Positions 22,626 to 34,707 of a stretch of DNA of 57,126 nucleotides are shown piece by piece. How positions within the stretch are numbered: position 1 is the first letter of the stretch; every line of letters begins with the position of its first letter. A program made the position numbers and the translations under genes. The notes under the pieces are model-generated. The model had not been told where the DNA came from. It saw only the letters and a program-made list of their open reading frames with translations, and searched no databases. The DNA comes from Pleurotus ostreatus/Saccharomyces cerevisiae fusant (lineage: Eukaryota; Opisthokonta). The stretch is from NCBI GenBank assembly GCA_024196135.1, contig JAMQCK010000129.1, forward strand, positions 1 through 57,126. Direction: 5' to 3'.

Positions 22626-23837
22626 ATGGTCACCCGCGACCACCCGCCCCTCCCCCACGACTTTGGTCACCCGCGCATGCAGCGTGAGTCTGATACGTGC
22701 TGCCCTCTGTCCAGGGCATGCTCGTCTAGCCGAGGCCCGCGCGCTCACGACATACGTTACGTAGATTGGCCCTCGCCGCTCAGACGACGGCAGGCCGCAC
22801 AGTACCCCTGGGCACAGTGGACGCCCTGGTCGGCATCTGCGTATCCCTACTCGTCATCTCTACCCGCAACGACTGCACCCCTTCCCCCAAACATGCTGGC
22901 CCCGCAGTGGACACCCTACTCTGCGCCAGCCTACCCTACCCCATATCGCAATGTGTCTATCCCGATGCCCGGAAGCGCGCCCTTACCGTGTTCCGCCCTC
23001 CCCCCAATGAACATGCGCCATCCTCCGCATCATGCACACTTTCCACCATGGATAAACCCCGCAAGCGCCCCTCCTCCCCCGCACGATCCCCTCCCACATG
23101 AAGACCATGAAGACGGTCCGGAGCCCGTTTGGCCGACCAATCTTCCAACAGGAAGTGTTCCCTCCCAAGTGTGTCCCCTTCCCAACATGGACGAGCCAAC
23201 ACCCTGGGAGCCAGGTGTATTCCCTCCCGTACCCGTTGGCACAACAGTACCTATCCGCCTACATCCTGCCCTACTCTACAACCCCGTTGATCTCTCCCTC
23301 CCACCCCTCCAATGGGACATCCTCCACGGCCCCTCCTCCGCCCGCCTCCTCACCCCACGCTGCCTCTTCGTCGCGCCCCCGCTCGACGAAGAAGCCATCG
23401 CACCCCCCACCAACACCCTCTACATCGTCGGCGACTCCGAGGAGCTCAAGTGGTGGATGGCGAAGGAGGAAAACCGCTGGGGCCCGCTCGTCCTCTCCAA
23501 GCCCGACGGCAAAATAACCGTCCGCGAGATCCTCGACGCGATCCACACCTACTTTCAGGAGCCGCTCACAAAGGAGCAAGTGGCGATGATCGAGGAGAAG
23601 GAGGAGGTGTGGGGCGGGAAGACGCGCTTGAGGTCGGCAAGGGCACTCAGGCTTGAGCAGTCGTATATTATTGAGCACAATCCGATGGTGTATAGGCGCG
23701 TAGATGTGGTGGGTGGGCATCGGAAGTTTATGGGGATGAGAGTGCAGGTGTATGCGGATGATACGTGGAAGATTTTACTAGGGTTGATGGAGGGTCCGTC
23801 GCCTCGCTGGACGCTGGATCGGAAGGCCCGCTGGTAG
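22626..23837 (+). CDS. DUF6699-like protein with Pro/Trp/Tyr-rich N-terminus
   Basis: One open frame of 403 residues, or 376 if the stop-free 81-nt segment 22684-22764 (GTGAGT...GTAG) is an intron. The N-terminal half is rich in Pro, Trp, Tyr and Ala, with loosely repeated PWAQWTPWSA and APQWTPYSA units. The C-terminal domain begins near IRLHPALLYNP and includes LPPLQWDIL, ITVREILDAIHTYFQEPLT and VYADDTWKILLGLMEG. This is the pattern of the basidiomycete domain I know as DUF6699. Its function is unknown. There is no signal peptide or membrane segment. The intron call is uncertain because both forms stay in frame. Confidence 0.8.
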   Translation: MVTRDHPPLPHDFGHPRMQRESDTCCPLSRACSSSRGPRAHDIRYVDWPSPLRRRQAAQYPWAQWTPWSASAYPYSSSLPATTAPLPPNMLAPQWTPYSAPAYPTPYRNVSIPMPGSAPLPCSALPPMNMRHPPHHAHFPPWINPASAPPPPHDPLPHEDHEDGPEPVWPTNLPTGSVPSQVCPLPNMDEPTPWEPGVFPPVPVGTTVPIRLHPALLYNPVDLSLPPLQWDILHGPSSARLLTPRCLFVAPPLDEEAIAPPTNTLYIVGDSEELKWWMAKEENRWGPLVLSKPDGKITVREILDAIHTYFQEPLTKEQVAMIEEKEEVWGGKTRLRSARALRLEQSYIIEHNPMVYRRVDVVGGHRKFMGMRVQVYADDTWKILLGLMEGPSPRWTLDRKARW

Positions 23838-24217
23838 TGCTTGATTTCGTCCGTGACTGATCTCTCTAACGCTCATCACACCCTTCTGCTTCCATACCCG
23901 CAATCGCCGTCCCTCATACCCTCTTCCTTCCTCGTTCAAGTCCTCCGCACTTTCGAATAGGACAAAGCATAGCATCGACTTCACACTACTAAACTGTACA
24001 TACTGCATTACTACTCTACACGACTTCAACGTACATACCATACCTATATATCCACGACTGTAACGATACAAATGAAGTGTAGCACAGAACACCAATTACC
24101 AATTCTGTCGTATACCATTTCGTGACGTGCTCCCGAGCTCGTGCGCTAGAATTCCACCCTCTGCTGGACTCAGCCCTCTGCTTGCCAGCTACAAGATCCC
24201 GCTCCGAGCTGTCGAGC
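23838..24217. other. Intergenic, 380 bp between convergent genes
   Basis: Shared 3' flank of the DUF6699-like gene and ATG7. It is A/T-rich with several ATATA stretches, consistent with polyadenylation regions. No gene is supported. Confidence 0.4.
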
Positions 24218-26581
24218 TCAGAAATCATCCTCATCGCTCATGTCAACAGCCTCAGCCTCCATGGCCTCGAGCGCCGCCTTGCCCTCCTCATATAGTTTGT
24301 CGAGCCCAGTGACTTTCTCCAGGTACTTCGTATCGTTGCACGCGTTGAGGAGCGTGCCGACTGGGTCCGAGGCGAATTGGGTGAGGATCTAAGGTGATGG
24401 TCAGTGTTAGGACAAGTTCACACACGAAGGAAGCGTTATGCCACAAAGCGGGAGAGGAAGGATAGGAGAAAGGAAGAGGATTCGAAAACAAAGCACGAAA
24501 TCGCCCCTCACCTTCTCACTACACCCCGTGCATCTATCAAACGCCTCGCCTGTGATGCCCATATTCCTGAAGTTCGCCAGGAAGCCGCGCAACTGGTGCG
24601 GGACGAGCCCCAGGATACCCGCGCCGTCGTCCGCGGTGAGGTTGTGCGTGGAGGTCTGGGAGAAGGCAGTGGTAGGGGGCGCGGGGGCGTGGATGCTGAA
24701 TACAATGTCAAGAAGCAGTTCTTTTCGTAGTATCAGCGTTAAGCTCACCCGTCCGGATGCATCAGCAGCGACATGAGCATTTCGACCGCGCTGGCAGAGG
24801 CGATAGGCGCCAGTCCTGGACGCGTGACGGTACACATTTGGTCGAGGGTCCGGTCGGTGAGGGACTGATGGAACAATTAGCCATTTCGTTGCCACAAATT
24901 CGGCCAGCGACCATAGAGAGAAAAGCGCACATCGCCCGGGGCAACAATATCGTTGCAGTAGTAGCAGCCGAGGCGCTTTGTCTGCTTTCCGGTCTTAGCG
25001 ACGTGCTCGGCGTGCGCAGTGGCGCGCGGGCCGTGGCGCATGACGAGGAAGGTGTCGAAGCCGAGGGCGGCGTTGAGGACAATCTGGAAAGATGATTATG
25101 AGTTTCCTACCAGGAGCGGTTAGATGGAACCGACCTTGTTGTATAGGCCGCCAAGGACGGTGGGCAGCCAGCGGCTTTCTCGTGAGTCCATGAGGAGGAA
25201 GATCACATCGTGTGATTTAACAAGTTCTGTCAAGTCCGCAAGCGCCTTCTTCGCTTTCTCCTCCTCCGCCTTGGGTATCGGATGTCCTGGCATCGGAATC
25301 GACATATTCACGCCCTGTGCGTCCACGCCCTTCCACACCTCCTTCAACCGCTCCGCCGCACACGCCGCCTTCCACTTCCCCTGCCCATCATCCCCCACAC
25401 AGTCCTCAAACGTAAACAACGGCTGCCGCGCCGGATTCGAAAACGACACCCGCGAGCTATCCACCAGCGTGATCTTCTCCGTGTTGTACGCCACCAGCGC
25501 CCTTGCCACATAGCACCCCAGCGTCCCCGCGCCCAGCAGCAGGCACTTCTGCGCGGCGATCTTCTCGAGGTCGAGCCCCGGGAGCACGCGCCAGCGCATG
25601 AGCTTCAGGTTCAGCGCGGTCGCCTGCAGCGAGAGGCGCACGGGGTCCATCATGCTGCCGAGGTCGGCCATCCGGGGCCCGAGCTTGCCCTGCGGGTTGC
25701 GCTCCCAGCCCGCGGCGGCGGGGCGAGGGGAGGGCGCGAGCGAGGTCTGCTCGGGCACGGTGGCGGTAAAGAGGGAGCTTGACTCGGGCGTGCCCCGCCA
25801 GGAGACGATCTGCGCGCGGGTGATGTGGTGCTTCGCGAGGAGGTGGGTGAGAAGGTTGCGGACGGGCCAGCCGGGGTTCTCGGGTGTGGGGGACGGGTCG
25901 ATGAACCCGAAGGTGGGGGTATCTTGTGTAGGCTTGAAGGTTGATATCGGTTCGAGCTTGGATCCATTGACGTGGAAGAATTGGGGGATGTCGTCGGGGT
26001 TGATTGAGGATAATGTGTTCGAGAGCTCGGAGGACTGAGATAGCGGTTGGATGGTGCCCGAGACCTCCCATGCGGGCTTGGTGAGGAAAGCGGGGAAGGC
26101 GAACCAGTAAAAGTACTTGTACTTCTTGAGGTCGGCGTAGGTCAAGAGGAGAAAGGGTGCGAGTTCTGGTTCAGAATCTGAGGTGATAGACGACCATGTC
26201 TACGTGCGATGAGCTTCATGGCTACTAGGCAATCACAACACTCACCTTGTCCGCCACTTCATTCAACATCGCCGCCTTGTCGCAGCTCTTGAACTCCTCG
26301 ATCGTGTTGAAGTTCTTGAGCACGCCTTTCATCCTCCCCTTCCCCTTCTCCACCCCGTGCGGCGCGTCGTCAAAAGAGGATTCATCGAGGACCACGCTCC
26401 CCGCCAGCCCAATATCCCTCCCGCCCTCCCGGTCCTTAATCAGCCGCCCCTCGGTGTAGGTGGCGGTGATGGGCACCTGCGCGTCGGAGAGGCGCAGGAC
26501 ATCGATCTTGAGCTGCGTGAGCTTGTGCCAGAAGGTGGGGTTGATCTGGGACGTAAGAGGCGCGAACTGTATGACTGGCAT
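24218..26581 (-). CDS. ATG7: Atg7, E1-like activating enzyme of autophagy
   Basis: Six exons from the ATG at 26581: 26581-26246, 26199-25135, 25083-24931, 24864-24749, 24695-24512 and 24388-24218; 674 residues. The N-terminus [12 protein letters not shown] is the usual Atg7 start; the open frame extends further upstream but lacks similarity there. [12 protein letters not shown] and [17 protein letters not shown] are family blocks. The ThiF-type ATP site [16 protein letters not shown] lies near residue 333, with [10 protein letters not shown] after it. The catalytic Cys is in QMCTVTRPG (about Cys529). Atg7 activates Atg8 and Atg12 and passes them to Atg3 and Atg10. The acidic C-terminus ends DMSDEDDF. 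The donor of intron 2 is the weak GTCGGT. Confidence 0.96.
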
Positions 26582-26893
26582 GACAGAAGGGACCTCAGAT
26601 ATGAAGAGGGAAGGAAACAACTCAGCAAGCGAGGATCGATGCCTGCTCTGCTCAGCCGGCGCGTCGCGCCGCGTCGTCCGACGCGTCCCCATTTGGGTTC
26701 ACAATGGAAGTTCGGTCTGACAGTGACACCATTATCTCGCACAAAGAATGTTCAGAAAGGCACGATAAATATTCCAATATCCTCTACTCTAGCAATAGAC
26801 ACGACACGATGCGAGCACGACAGCAACACAGCAAGAACGACCAAATTAGGGTATTTCCTTCGACACGTATTCACCAGACCCGCTGGCATCCTT
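26582..26893. other. Intergenic, about 310 bp
   Basis: ATG7 promoter and 3' flank of the UPF0643 gene. The ATG7 frame stays open for about 37 codons upstream of the chosen ATG, but without family similarity. Confidence 0.4.
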
Positions 26894-27735
26894 TTACCAA
26901 CCGATGTCGCCTTCCCTGAACGGCTCGATAGTAACACCCGTCTCCCCACGCGCCTTTCGGAGGATGTGTCTTTCGAGGATGTAGTGCTCGTACGACTGCG
27001 AGGCCAGTTTCATCGCCTCGATGTGGTGAGGACGCGAGTTGGCGGCGATAGCATGCTTGCGGCTCTGCCAAATGCAGGTGGCGAGGTTGAACCCCGTCTG
27101 CGGGTCTGGGACGCCGTACCAGTATAGAATCAACTAGAAAAGAGGTCAGAATTGGGATGGGAATGGTACAGCTGGCCGCAGGGTACTCACCCCTCCGTTC
27201 TTGACTGCTTCTTCGTGTGCTTTGCGGTCTGCTTCGTAGAGGGCTGAGGAGATGTAAGCATGGAGGGTATGCAATGATTGAAGATGGACGTACGAGTTCC
27301 GTCACTCCCGTCTTTCCGCTTACTGCGGAACGCGACGCAGTACCATTCGCGCTCCTCGTCCTCCGGCAACTTGAGTTCGTCCCAGTTGAACGACTCTGCA
27401 TATGGGGTGCTCGCGTACTTCCGGTGTAAGGGCCGGAAGCGGTGTAGCGCCTTGTGAAGGGAGAGCGAGGCCGGATCGATGTCGGGAAGACGCGTTTCTG
27501 TTGTGAGAGGCGCCTGTCCCTCCGGGGTTTCGATGACGGTGGACTCAAAGCGCTCGGGGAGGGAGGATAGGAGCGGGGGAAGGTAGAGGACCGGCTCTTT
27601 GAAGTCCTCGTCGAAGCTCGGGAGCGCGTGCGGATCGCGGCTGGACGCGCCCTCTAGCGGTAGGCTGCCTCCCTTCTGCGCTGTCCTGCGCGCCAACTCC
27701 GTCAAGTGCGAGGGGGTGGTGAACGTGACGGTCAT
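26894..27735 (-). CDS. UPF0643-family protein
   Basis: Three exons from the ATG at 27735: 27735-27294, 27243-27191 and 27133-26894; 244 residues. The N-terminal half is Pro/Ser-rich and variable. The conserved C-terminal half includes FRSKRK, LYEADRKAHEEAVKNGG, LYWYGVPD, NLATCIWQSRKHAIAANSRP and HIEAMKLASQSYEHYILERH. This matches the fungal UPF0643 group (fission yeast PB2B2.08 type) as I remember it. No biochemical role is established. The NLATC-W-S...A...RPHH layout resembles small stress-related alpha/beta barrels, but that is inference. A minus-strand TATA box (27821-27830) precedes it. Confidence 0.85.
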
Positions 27736-28520
27736 AGTGTGCGATGCGAGTTTGTGTGCGTTCCTTGTTCGTTGTCTGGGAGGTAGTACTGCTGTGGGGA
27801 CTGAGAAAAGCACGTCGCCCCTTATATATGACTGAGCCCGGGTGAAGTCAATTTATTAATGGCGGTAGGATCGCGCCATCGAGCGCCAACAAGCCTCAAC
27901 AAAGCGGGGAACGGAGGCAAATCGACTGCTGGCGGGCGTCGGCAGGGGGTCGCCGCGTCTGAAGCCACGCTGATTCAGAGGGGCGGGACGTAAAAGGTGA
28001 TGAGAGATGAGACGATGGCTGCCAGGTGCGGAGCGCCAGCTAGCCCTACCGTCGTATTCACCGTCAGCGACAGAACGCGACAGAACGCACAGCAGTAAAA
28101 GTTGTCATGTATTCGTCGCAGAGCGGAGTAGGTCGAGATGCACTGTCGATAGCGGCTCTGGCAGCGGATTAAGCAGCGGTGACTCTGCGGCCATTGTACG
28201 GTACGTGAAGATACTCGGAGTCGAACGCGAGGACCACGCCTTGGTATAGCTTCTGTACGCAACGACTTGTAATGGCGCAGCTTGAAGCACGCAATGGGCT
28301 GCGTTGACGAGCGACCCGGAGCGCGATGGCGGAAGATGTCGAGCGCAAGTCGAGCGAGATCGGCCGCATTCGGACACCGTGCCCATCATCACACACGTGG
28401 CGAGTCCCACGGGGTTTCCCCGCACGCCTAGCTCCTTTCGGTATGCATTCACTCATCTTTCCCTCGTCCTTCCATCATGCCCAAATCGCGGCTGTTCTCC
28501 GACCGCGCGGACGAGTCGGA
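27736..28520. other. Divergent promoter region, 785 bp
   Basis: Separates the UPF0643 gene (minus) from the disordered-protein gene (plus). Apart from the TATA box at 27821 I see no definite element or gene. Confidence 0.4.
27821..27830 (-). promoter_or_regulatory. TATA box of the UPF0643 gene
   Basis: Minus-strand CATATATAAG lies about 90 bp upstream of the ATG at 27735. Confidence 0.55.
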
Positions 28521-31500
28521 ATGCACCACGTCGACGCTTGGAGTATTCTCAAACAGCAGGCATGTTCACTGCAACATGCGCTGGTGGGAGCACGGGCTGA
28601 TCGCCACGACACGACAGGTCCAGCGCTGTCGGTGCCAGCTCCAGACGTGCGTCGACGCGTCACTGAGCGTGCTGGATTGACCGAGATACGTGTGCAGAAA
28701 TGCTGCGCGATGCGAAGCGCCGCAAGACGGGACTCAACGATCGCTTCGACCGTATGGTCGAGACGATGTCCGTCAGACATCGTTCGCCCACGAAGACCCC
28801 GAAGAGGCGAAAGAAGCCGCGGTCTTCGTCTTTCAGTAGCGCGTCTGAGCTCAGAACGCCGGTAGACGACTATCATGATGTGCAACCGGAGAGGCTGGGC
28901 AAAAGCTTTGCAGTCATCAAGATGGGCACATCCGCAGGGCTACATCAACGCTCGGATGGCAATGATGATGACGAGGAGGTTGTGGTGCGTTGGTTGACCC
29001 TTGAGAGCGTGCATATTCTCACCATCATTAGTCCGGCTGGCAACCTGCTTCCCCTCCCCCCTTGCCTGGCTGGCTAGCGTCTACTTTTACGACATTGAAC
29101 AAGAAGCACCCTCTGCGCCTTTTACTACCTCACGCGTCCGCCGCGCCGCATCCTGCCGAGAGAGGCAAAGCCTCAGATAAGAAAGCTACTCCTTCGCGCA
29201 CGGAGGACGACGATGTCTTTGCCTTTCATGCACCTGACGAAAACGATCCACCTCCGCATGAACAGAATGCTCCGACTGTACTGCTTCAGTCTCCTTTTTC
29301 ACATGCCTCGAACAACCCTGCTCAATCACCTCTGCTGTCCCGCGCCGTTGTCACACCATCTCTCTCTACCGCACCCGATGCTCCATTCTCGACTCCCGGC
29401 CCCGCGCCCCCCTCGCAGTGCTCAATGCCACCGCCTCCGCTCTTTGATGAACAACAAGTCTCGCAGGTCGTCGCGCGCGCCACATCAAGGCCCCCGTCTA
29501 GCATGCATCGCCCAACGTCCAGTATGTATCGTCCAACTTCGCGCCTATCCTCGCATCTGCTGCCCAGGTCGATCGTGCCTCAACTTATACAACGCTCCGA
29601 GTCACCGAGCTGGCTGCACTCGCCTCCTGGCTCTGCGTATCCAGCATCGATTCTGCAGCGCTCATTTCCGCGTCGTGATCCTCCGCCTACGGCTTCCGAT
29701 CTTCGCGTTCGCTATGCGCCTACTCCCGAGCTGCTCCGCGCCCGCCGGGTACCGACTGCTGTGCCGCTGTCACCTACGCCTCTCGGACCCTCTCCTGCGA
29801 ACATCGATGCCCGTGCCTCAGTGCTTCCTACGCAACAAACTCGTCCAGCGGATGCCGATACTGACATACGACCCTCATACGCCGACTATATGCTGCCTGT
29901 CGAGCCTCCAACCAACGAGGATGATGCTCACGACGATGCATACAACGATCTCTGTCTTGCTGACAACAACAAAGCCTTCAACGCTGACAATGACTCCACT
30001 TTCAAAGGCACCAACGACATACTCAATGCACAACCTTACCCGGAAGTAGAGGATGACTTATATGCGCACTACGACGACGCCAGTTATGACGACGGGAATA
30101 CGACTTTGACTGCCTCCGATCCCGTTGTTACACCCTTCGCTCACGAGAATGGCGACGAGGAGAGGAATATTAGACGTAGAGATCGCCAAGCGGACGACTA
30201 CCTCGAGGAGCACGACAGCACGCTTGTCAACTCAGGCGACGTTGTGGAATTTGACTGCAAACCAGATAACGATGGCGCCGACGACATCCTCGACGTGTTT
30301 TCTACGCCCGGTCCTGGTCACTACGTCTACTTCGACGCGCCAACGTCGGATCCGTCCGAGGAGGATGACTACGCGGTAGTCTCGGCGGATGCAGCAGAGC
30401 CAACGGCTTTTGAGGCGACAGCGCGGGACGCCGAGGGGACGGAGCGGGACGTCGAGGAGGCGGGGCGGGACGTCGAGGGGACGGTGCGAGACTTTGCCGC
30501 GACGGACGAAAACAATACAGCGGCAAACGAGGATGACGAGGCGCCTATCGACTATGGTCAGCTCGGCGTCGACTACGAGGCGCTCGACTTCAGCTGGAAG
30601 CCGTTTGACCGGAAGGGCGCTTTGCGGGATCGACGCGAGCAGAATCGATCGCAGGAGCGCTCGACTCGACCGCAAGATAATCTTCCAGGGAACTTTGCTC
30701 GTCGCCAGCCCTCATCAGCCCTTCGAGAGCTTGCTTCTGTTCGTGGTCAACAGTCTCCCGTCCATCGCCAGCCCTCTTCAGCTCATCGCCAGCCTGGCGA
30801 ATCGCAGACGCGCCCCCGTCCGGCCTCCCAGGTGTCAGCACATGCATCTCAACCGCGTTTCCTCGGCTCGAAGATCCATGCCGCGTACGGCACTCGTCGG
30901 GACACTGCTCCTCGTCAAGCTGCACATGTACAAGAGGAGACCACCATCCTGCCCTTTCCCTTGACGTCCTCGCAGCGCGCGCCCGTGACGCCTGTGCGCG
31001 CACCGCGCCCTGCGATACAGGTGCCTCAGGCGGGCAGCGAGTCGACGCTGTCGCCGGTGCGCGAAGAAGATGGGGAAGGGAGCGATTTGTTGGGGGCGCT
31101 GGATGCGCTGCAGGATGGAAAGCCGGTCGACGAAGAAGAGAGGGACCAGGAAAACGAGGTCAAAGCTGATGGCAGCCCAGAGAAGACGCCAGGTCCCGCC
31201 TTTGCGCCCGCTCCAGGCATCTACCTCTCGCCTCTACGTGGGGATGCGATTTCGGGGTCGCAGCAGTCGGCCGAGGGCGACAAGATTGAGGTGAGCGTCG
31301 TCGTTTCCCTGCTCTGCAGGTTTGCTGAAAGATGCTTGTGCAGAATAGTGCGAAGCCTGTCGACCCATTGGTCAAGCTAGCCTCTCCGCTCATAGTACCG
31401 AAGAAGGAGCCTGGCACTAGTTCCGACAAAACTCACACTGCGCCTCCGCAACATAGCTTCTCCACGCGACGTCGCTCTGGCGTTTCGAAGCCTCGGTCTG

Positions 31501-31580
31501 CGAAGGTGTTATGGTCGACGCCGAGTGAGGTGCTGAGCTTGGATGATGATTCGAGTTCGATCGAGTCTTGGGATGACTGA
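28521..31580 (+). CDS. Large disordered acidic protein, unidentified
   Basis: Well-supported exons are about 28721-28984, 29032-31290 and 31344-31580. A first exon 28521-28646 (start MHHVDAWSILKQQ) is likely, giving about 961 residues. The 5' junction is ambiguous, and ATG 28700 is the alternative start. The intron 28985-29031 (GTGCGT...TTAG) restores frame and yields PLPGWLASTF next to HPLRLLLP, the only ordered-looking patch near the N-terminus. The rest is low complexity: Pro/Ser stretches, repeated RPTSS-M units, a long Asp/Asn/Glu-rich middle, RDVE-type repeats, then EALDFSWKPFDRKG. The C-terminus is basic then acidic, ending SIESWDD. Basic KTPKRRKKPR near the N-terminus could be a nuclear signal. 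I know no family; a chromatin or cell-cycle scaffold is a guess only. Confidence 0.6.
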
Positions 31581-31953
31581 GGCGAAGCGGATGGATGGAC
31601 TGGAGGCGAAGAGGTTTAGCGGGTAAACCGCGAAGGGAATGGCCCTTGCTTGACGTAGATCAATTTTTCGTGCCATGTGCTGTCAATTCCACTTGCTCTT
31701 CCTCTTGTCTTCCTCTCTGCATCCATGTCTGTCGTCCTCGAGCGTCTCCTCGAGTCTTCGTTGTGAACAGCCCCGCCATGTCAACAACGAAGCAACAGTG
31801 CACGCAGTACACGTGTGATATGACGAACGCGGTTAGGCGGCTGGCTGCCGGGTGGCGATAAGCGCTGGTGCTTGTTTGTCCCCGACGACTATATTCGTGC
31901 GCCTTTGCGCGCGCCCTGCCCGCACGTTTCACCCTCCGACACCCTCGCCTGCC
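31581..31953. other. Intergenic, 373 bp
   Basis: 3' flank of the disordered-protein gene and promoter of the gamma-glutamyltranspeptidase. No clear element was found. Confidence 0.4.
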
Positions 31954-34235
31954 ATGGAGAAGCCCTCCGCAACGATGACGGGACAGCCAGCCACTCCTTT
32001 CGAGCTCCCCCTCTACGTCGACGAGAAGCACGAGGAGCCGACCCCCGCTCCGATTCCTGCACCTCAGCCAACGAAGTCAAAGAGGAAGTCCGTGGTCCGG
32101 AGGCTGCTCTTCGGTGGTCTCGCGCTGTACTACACTGGCAACGTCCTCTATCGCCACACCCGGTCCTGCGGCCACCATGCCTCGGAGCCCGAACTCCCCC
32201 ACATTGGCTCCCAGAACCCCGCCGTCCTCGTGAAGGCGCGCCATGGTGCGGTCGCATCTGAGAACAAGCGCTGCTCCGACATTGGCGTGGACGTGCTGAA
32301 GGACGGAGGGAACGCGGTAGACGCGGCGATCGCGACGTCGTTGTGTATCGACGTGGTCAATCCCTTTGCGTGCGTCGCGTATTCATATCACGATTGCCCT
32401 TCCTGAAACGCTCTACAGCTCTGGAATCTCTGGTGGAGGCATCATGACCGTGCGCCTCCCGCCGAAGGAGGACGGGGAGGAGTCCGAGGTGCGTACACCA
32501 TCCATTTCCCTCCCAATGCACGCTGATGAATCGCTAGGTGTGGACTATCAACTACCGTGAGACCGCACCCGCGGCTGCGAACACGACCATGTTCATTGAG
32601 AACCCCAACGCATCGCGCTTCGGCGGTCTGGCGAGCGCTGTCCCGGGCGAGATCCTCGGCCTCGAAACTGCGCACCAGATGTGGGGAAAGCTTCCCTGGA
32701 AGCGCCTGGTTCAGCCTGCCGCTGAGCTTGCGGCGGGGTGGGAAGTAGACAGGGAGCTCGGGCGTCGCCTTCCTGTACGTGTTTGCGCCCCGTCCATCAA
32801 ATTATGTCTAATATTCTTTGCAGTGGTTCTCTGAGCTCTTGCTTGGCCAGCCAGAGTGGGGCGCCATCTTCGCGCCTAACGGCACCATCCTCGGCGTTGG
32901 CGATCCTATCAAGAATACCGCGCTCGCGCGTACCCTGTACGCGATCGCTGAGTACGGCTCGGAGGCGCTCTACAGCGGGCCTGTCGCGGAGTCGATCGTG
33001 CGGAGGATACAGGAGATGGGCGGTATTATCACCTTGGAGGATCTGCAGAACTACTTCGTTGAGGTCGGGCCGGCGTTGCAGGGCACGTACCGGGGCAAGA
33101 AGGTGTACACTTTCGATGCGCCGACGTCGGGACCAGGTACGTGCCGTGTTGTTCGTTATCTGTGCGCAGCCAACGTGAATCTGCAGTCCTTCTGCATGCG
33201 CTGAACCTCATGGAGCACTACCCGCTCGAAGAGCGCACCCCGCTCAACGTCCACAGAATGGTCGAGGCGATGAAGTTCGCCTTCGCGGGAAGGACGCGCA
33301 TCTCGGACCCCAACTTCTCCGACGACAGCCAAGACATTGAGGAATTGTCGACTAAGGAGTTCGCCGACAAGATCGTGGTCAACATCACGGACGACAAGAC
33401 CCATCCGCCCGAGTACTACCACCCCATCTACGACACGCCCACTGATCACGGTACGGTAAGTAGCATCCTACGCATCTGCCTAAGGCTCGGAAGGACTAAA
33501 CTACCGCGCTCAGAGCCACTGCTCTATAATCGACCAGGACGGCATGGCAGTCGCGCTCACCCATACTATCAACGGTCTCTTCGGCTCCTTCGTCATCGAT
33601 CCCGAGACCGGGATCATCATGAACAACGAGATGGACGACTTCTCCATCCCCGGACACCCGAATCTCTTCGGTCTCTATCCTTCGCCTTGTTCGTATCCAT
33701 GCCTCCTCACCTCGCTCCACTCTGACCATCCCTCGCAGACAACTACCCCGAGCCCGGCAAGCGCCCGCTATCATCCACCGCGCCGACGATCATGGAGTAC
33801 GAGGACGGCTCGTTCTACATGGCCATCGGCGGCGCCGGGGGCTCGCGCATCTTCCCCTCCATCTTCCAGGTCATCCTCAACCTCGAGTGGGGGATGGACG
33901 TCAGCAGCGCGATCGAGTTCGGCCGCCTGCACGATCAGCTGTATCCGCTGAACTTGGATGTGGACGATACGTACCCCCAGGACGTTGTTGACGGGTTGAG
34001 GGAGAGGGGACATAATGTGACGGGTGCGTTGGACATTATGGTCAGTACGAAGCCGTTGAGCTGACGCGACTACAGTGACTTCGGTCAACGACGTCAAGGC
34101 GGTGGTGCAGGCAGTGGTTATGAGGGATGGGGCTATCACTGGTACGTTTTTCTCGGAGTCAGGATCGACGACAAGCTGACGAGCCCTGCAGCGGCGAGCG
34201 ACTCGAGGAAGAATGGCATTGCTGCTGGCTACTGA
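31954..34235 (+). CDS. Gamma-glutamyltranspeptidase, type II membrane precursor
   Basis: Nine exons: 31954-32369, 32419-32488, 32538-32774, 32824-33136, 33187-33455, 33514-33688, 33739-34023, 34076-34141 and 34192-34235; 624 residues. A cytosolic N-terminus of about 45 residues with a basic end (KSKRKSVVRR) precedes one hydrophobic segment (LLFGGLALYYTGNVLY). The catalytic ectodomain follows: GAVASENKRCSDIG, GGNAVDAAIA, GISGGG, ETAP. Autoprocessing should occur before Thr435 in DHGT-SHCSIID, making a small subunit of about 190 residues, which is normal. GSFVIDP, GKRPLSS and AIGGAGGSRIFPS are further signatures. The enzyme cleaves the gamma-glutamyl bond of glutathione at the cell surface or vacuole. 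The start at 31954 is preferred over in-frame codons further upstream. Confidence 0.95.
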
Positions 34236-34707
34236 GGTTGACCTTGTCAACGTGGCGGATGTGATAGAGGTGCACTATTATCTGGAGGCATGTAATTTAT
34301 GATACTATACACTCTGCACTCATTGTTTAGGAACTGTGCTGCTCGACAAGATCCGAAAGTTATCGCTGCAGTGTTTTGTGCCAGAAGAGCTGAGCTTCAC
34401 ATGCAGAGCCAGTGTCCAGGTCCCCACATCTGAGCCGTCGTGACTGCCACTGCCGCTGCGCAGACACCGTTCTGTGATTGTGCATCCACATCGGAAATTG
34501 CAGTGTCTCTGATAGCGAATCATCTCCTTGCTTCACGTTCCGTGTTCCTGAGCCTTGCTATTGACGCTACGCATATAGGTACGACAAATCTAGTCCCTTC
34601 GCCGGAAGACGTCCGTCAGTGGCATCATCTGAGGCCCGAGGAACTTTCTTTTGTGCTATATAAGGACATGAACTGTCTCTGGCCCGCAACCAAAGTGCCC
34701 CTCTACG
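34236..34707. other. Intergenic, 472 bp
   Basis: 3' flank of the gamma-glutamyltranspeptidase and promoter of the first NmrA-like gene. A TATA box lies at 34656-34665. Confidence 0.45.
34656..34665 (+). promoter_or_regulatory. TATA box of the first NmrA-like gene
   Basis: CTATATAAGG lies about 50 bp upstream of the ATG at 34708. The second copy has a related CTATAAGA element at the corresponding place. Confidence 0.6.
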
